Shown here piece by piece: positions 62,483 to 64,000 of a stretch of DNA of 64,000 nucleotides (its first letter is position 1; each line of letters begins with the position of its first letter). Below the pieces are notes generated by a model. That model did not search any database. It was not told where the DNA came from and saw only the letters and a program-made list of their open reading frames with translations. Both the position numbers and the translations under genes were made by a program. Source of the DNA: Afipia sp. P52-10 (GTDB lineage Bacteria; Pseudomonadota; Alphaproteobacteria; Rhizobiales; Xanthobacteraceae); contig NZ_AZSJ01000007.1 in NCBI RefSeq assembly GCF_000516555.1, forward strand, positions 908,945 through 972,944. The letters are read 5' to 3'.

Positions 62483-63301
62483 TCAATCCCAATCGGGGCC
62501 GATCCCGGTGTTCAGCAACCGGCCCGAACGGCTTCCGAGTGCCGCGACCGTCGCCATCTCGTCGTCGCTCAAGGAGAAATCGAAGACATCGATGTTTTGC
62601 TGCAAGCGCTCGAGCTTGGTGGTGCGGGGAATCGCGGCCACGTTCTGCTGCACCAGCCAACGCAAGCAGACCTGCGCCGCGGTCTTGCCGTGCTGGCGGG
62701 CGATCGCTGCGAGCGTACGGTCGTCCTTGACCCGCCCTTTGGCGATCGGCGTGTGCGCGACGACCGCGAGACCCAGGCGGCGGCACGCATCAAGCAGCTT
62801 GGTCTGATCAAGGTACGGGTGATACTCGACTTGGTCGCACACGAGCGGCTCGCGTGAGAGTGCGACCGCCTGTTCAATCAACGCGACCGTGAAATTCGAG
62901 ATGCCGATGTGTCTGGTCATGCCCGCCTGCTTGGCCGAGGCAAGCGCATCCAGCGTCTCGTTCAGCGGCACGCGCGTACTCGGCCAATGCAGCAGTAGCA
63001 GATCGACCTCGGTCAGCCGCAGCTTCGCGAGACTGTCCTTGACCGAGCGGATGAGCTCGTTCGGCGCAAAGTGCGTCGGCCATATCTTGGTGGTGAGGAA
63101 GATCTCGCCGCGCGCGATGCCGGAGGCGCGCATGCCGTCACCCACGTCGCGCTCGTTGTCGTACATCTGCGCTGTATCGAGATGCCGATAGCCGAGCCGC
63201 AGCGCTTGCTCGACCACGCGCGCACAGGTGCGGCCGCGCAGCTCCCAGGTACCGAGCCCGATCGCCGGAATACGCGCGCCGTTCGCTTCGATCATCTGCA
63301 T
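62483..63301 (-). CDS. Aldo/keto reductase
   Basis: NADPH-dependent TIM-barrel reductase of small carbonyls, of the AKR3/AKR5-like group. The 272-residue protein has DTAQMYDNERDVG near 44-56 (Asp, Tyr), the catalytic Lys in TKIWPTHF, and LLLLHWPST near 96-104, SNFTV with N, and the C-terminal VNIPRTTKLERL-type VAAIPRTTKLERLQQNIDVF. The start is placed at 63301 (MQMIEANG), with GGGAA upstream; a start at 63319 is possible. Confidence 0.9.
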   Translation of the reverse strand: MQMIEANGARIPAIGLGTWELRGRTCARVVEQALRLGYRHLDTAQMYDNERDVGDGMRASGIARGEIFLTTKIWPTHFAPNELIRSVKDSLAKLRLTEVDLLLLHWPSTRVPLNETLDALASAKQAGMTRHIGISNFTVALIEQAVALSREPLVCDQVEYHPYLDQTKLLDACRRLGLAVVAHTPIAKGRVKDDRTLAAIARQHGKTAAQVCLRWLVQQNVAAIPRTTKLERLQQNIDVFDFSLSDDEMATVAALGSRSGRLLNTGIGPDWD

Positions 63302-63410
63302 GACGATGTTCCCTGCCATCAGCCAGGCTCAAAGCATAGGCCGGCGGTCGCCCCGGCGTAGCAGGATCGCTCAGCACCCGGCGCAACCGACCTGTCTGCA
63401 AACGTCGATG

Positions 63411-63725
63411 TCAGTGCGCCGACGACGCCTTGGCAAGCAATGCGAACGTCAGATCGGGCGCCCGCGCGATCAGTGTCAGCAGCGCTCTGGCCGGCCCCCG
63501 CGGCTCCCGCTTGCCCTGCTCCCAGTTGCGAATGGTCTCGAGCGGCACACCGAGCCGCGCAGCGAACTCGACCTGAGTCAGCTGCGAGCGGCTGCGCAAG
63601 GCGCGAACGTCCAACGCAGGTGTGGTGAGATCCGCACCGGGAGGAATGGCTGGCGCAAGCGGCGCTTCGTGGCCATCCTGGATTTCGACGATACGCCCGT
63701 CAGCTTTCAACCTTAGTCGCAGCAT
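63411..63725 (-). CDS. Helix-turn-helix regulator
   Basis: A 104-residue protein with an N-terminal acidic segment (residues 1-45) and a Xre-like HTH from about 50 to 100 (SQLTQVEFAARLGVPLETIRNWEQGKREPRGPAR). No sensor domain is seen. It may be a small DNA-binding regulator or antitoxin; no toxin gene is next to it. A strong CtrA-like double half-site lies 36 bases upstream (63761-63779), so it is a candidate CtrA target. Confidence 0.78.
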   Translation of the reverse strand: MLRLRLKADGRIVEIQDGHEAPLAPAIPPGADLTTPALDVRALRSRSQLTQVEFAARLGVPLETIRNWEQGKREPRGPARALLTLIARAPDLTFALLAKASSAH

Positions 63726-63760
63726 GGGGATCTCTCCGATTCGTCCCATGCTCGGAATTT

Positions 63761-63779
63761 ATGGTTAACAGATGGTTAA
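63761..63779 (-). promoter_or_regulatory. CtrA double half-site TTAACCAT-N3-TTAACCAT
   Basis: Reading the minus strand, two TTAACCAT octamers are spaced by CTG, which also satisfies the TTAA-N7-TTAA rule (63765-63779). This is close to the ideal alphaproteobacterial CtrA site. It is 36 bases before the HTH gene start, where it would overlap the promoter. Confidence 0.7.
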
Positions 63780-63793
63780 TGGGCATATCGAGA

Positions 63794-64000
63794 CTAGGAG
63801 AGCCCAAACCAGAGCGTGGCGATACCAAGAAACGACAGGAAGCCGACGACATCGGTCACCGTGGTCACGAACGGCCCGGAGGAGACCGCCGGATCGACGC
63901 CGAGCCGGTTCAAAAGCAACGGGATCATCAGCCCCCCGAACGCGGCGCTCGTTAGCACCGTCACCATGGCAAGTCCGATCACGACGCCCAATTGGGCGAT
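63794..64000 (-). CDS. mgtE: Magnesium transporter MgtE-like, C-terminal part (partial)
   Basis: Truncated at the window edge. The 69 codons seen end MIPLLLNRLGVDPAVSSGPF, then VTTVTDVVGFLSFLGIATLWFGLS. Two membrane helices and the conserved DPAVSSGPFVTTVTD motif near a transport pore are typical of the MgtE transmembrane domain. The rest of the gene, including the N-terminal and CBS domains, lies beyond 64000. It is the upstream neighbour of the HTH gene on the same strand. Confidence 0.85.
   Translation of the reverse strand: MAQLGVVIGLAMVTVLTSAAFGGLMIPLLLNRLGVDPAVSSGPFVTTVTDVVGFLSFLGIATLWFGLS

Overview
The window is ordinary, gene-dense chromosome from an alphaproteobacterium of the Hyphomicrobiales, most likely the Nitrobacteraceae/Bradyrhizobiaceae group (Bradyrhizobium, Rhodopseudomonas, Nitrobacter, Afipia and relatives). 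This rests on high G+C, a DivK-PleD pair, a MipZ-type ATPase, an EipB-type envelope protein, ClpS-ClpA, a phasin, GatCAB amidotransferase, families largely confined to alphaproteobacteria (DUF1489, DUF3572), and intergenic repeats resembling known bradyrhizobial ones. No rRNA, tRNA, insertion sequence, prophage or CRISPR array was found. Genes are short-spaced, often with 4-base start/stop overlaps.

Layout. 1-5.5 kb: minus-strand gat region (gatC, a small CxxC protein, gatA, a patatin-like lipoprotein, gatB). 5.6-10.6 kb: a nitronate monooxygenase, ruvX, an AEC transporter, two related small secreted proteins and a CPBP protease. 10.7-15.2 kb: pyrB with a catalytically doubtful dihydroorotase, then plsY and dprA. 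15.4-22.1 kb: topA, rnr, a DUF983 protein, a NUDIX hydrolase and rpmG. 22.3-25.1 kb: small proteins and the divK-pleD cell-cycle signalling operon. 25.2-31.8 kb: DUF3572, DNA polymerase IV, EipB, RidA, a phosphodiesterase, a FemAB-like protein, a HIT protein and an FMN-binding protein. 31.9-33.5 kb: azlC-azlD-trmO. 33.7-39.5 kb: a luciferase-like oxidoreductase, an M20 amidohydrolase, clpA and clpS. 40.1-50.6 kb: a TadG-like von Willebrand protein, a GST, a carotenoid oxygenase facing a NIPSNAP/pentapeptide/YnfA cluster across a large palindrome, a KgtP-type permease, a second nitronate monooxygenase, a serine hydrolase and a phasin. 51-57.1 kb: a D-Ala-D-Ala carboxypeptidase with SPOR domain, a DnaJ/VWA pair, an HdeA-like protein, cytochrome b561, a Flp pilin and mipZ. 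57.4-64 kb: panC, small conserved proteins, a GST, a YdcF-like protein, an aldo/keto reductase, an HTH regulator and the end of an MgtE-type transporter.

Connections. Translation and RNA (GatCAB, RpmG, TrmO, RNase R), DNA (TopA, DprA, RuvX, Pol IV), cell cycle (DivK, PleD, MipZ, plus two near-ideal CtrA boxes before the Flp pilin and an HTH gene), proteolysis (ClpS/ClpA) and cell envelope (PlsY, EipB, DacA-like, patatin, YdcF) are all represented. The window is mainly housekeeping. I did not find a clearly new multi-gene system. The strongest unexplained signals are regulatory or structural: matched palindromes before the two related secreted-protein genes, a 33-base operator at 44.45 kb, an intrinsic terminator with an AT-rich structured region near 60.3 kb, two interlocking hairpins at 41.6 kb, and PhaR-like sites before the phasin gene.
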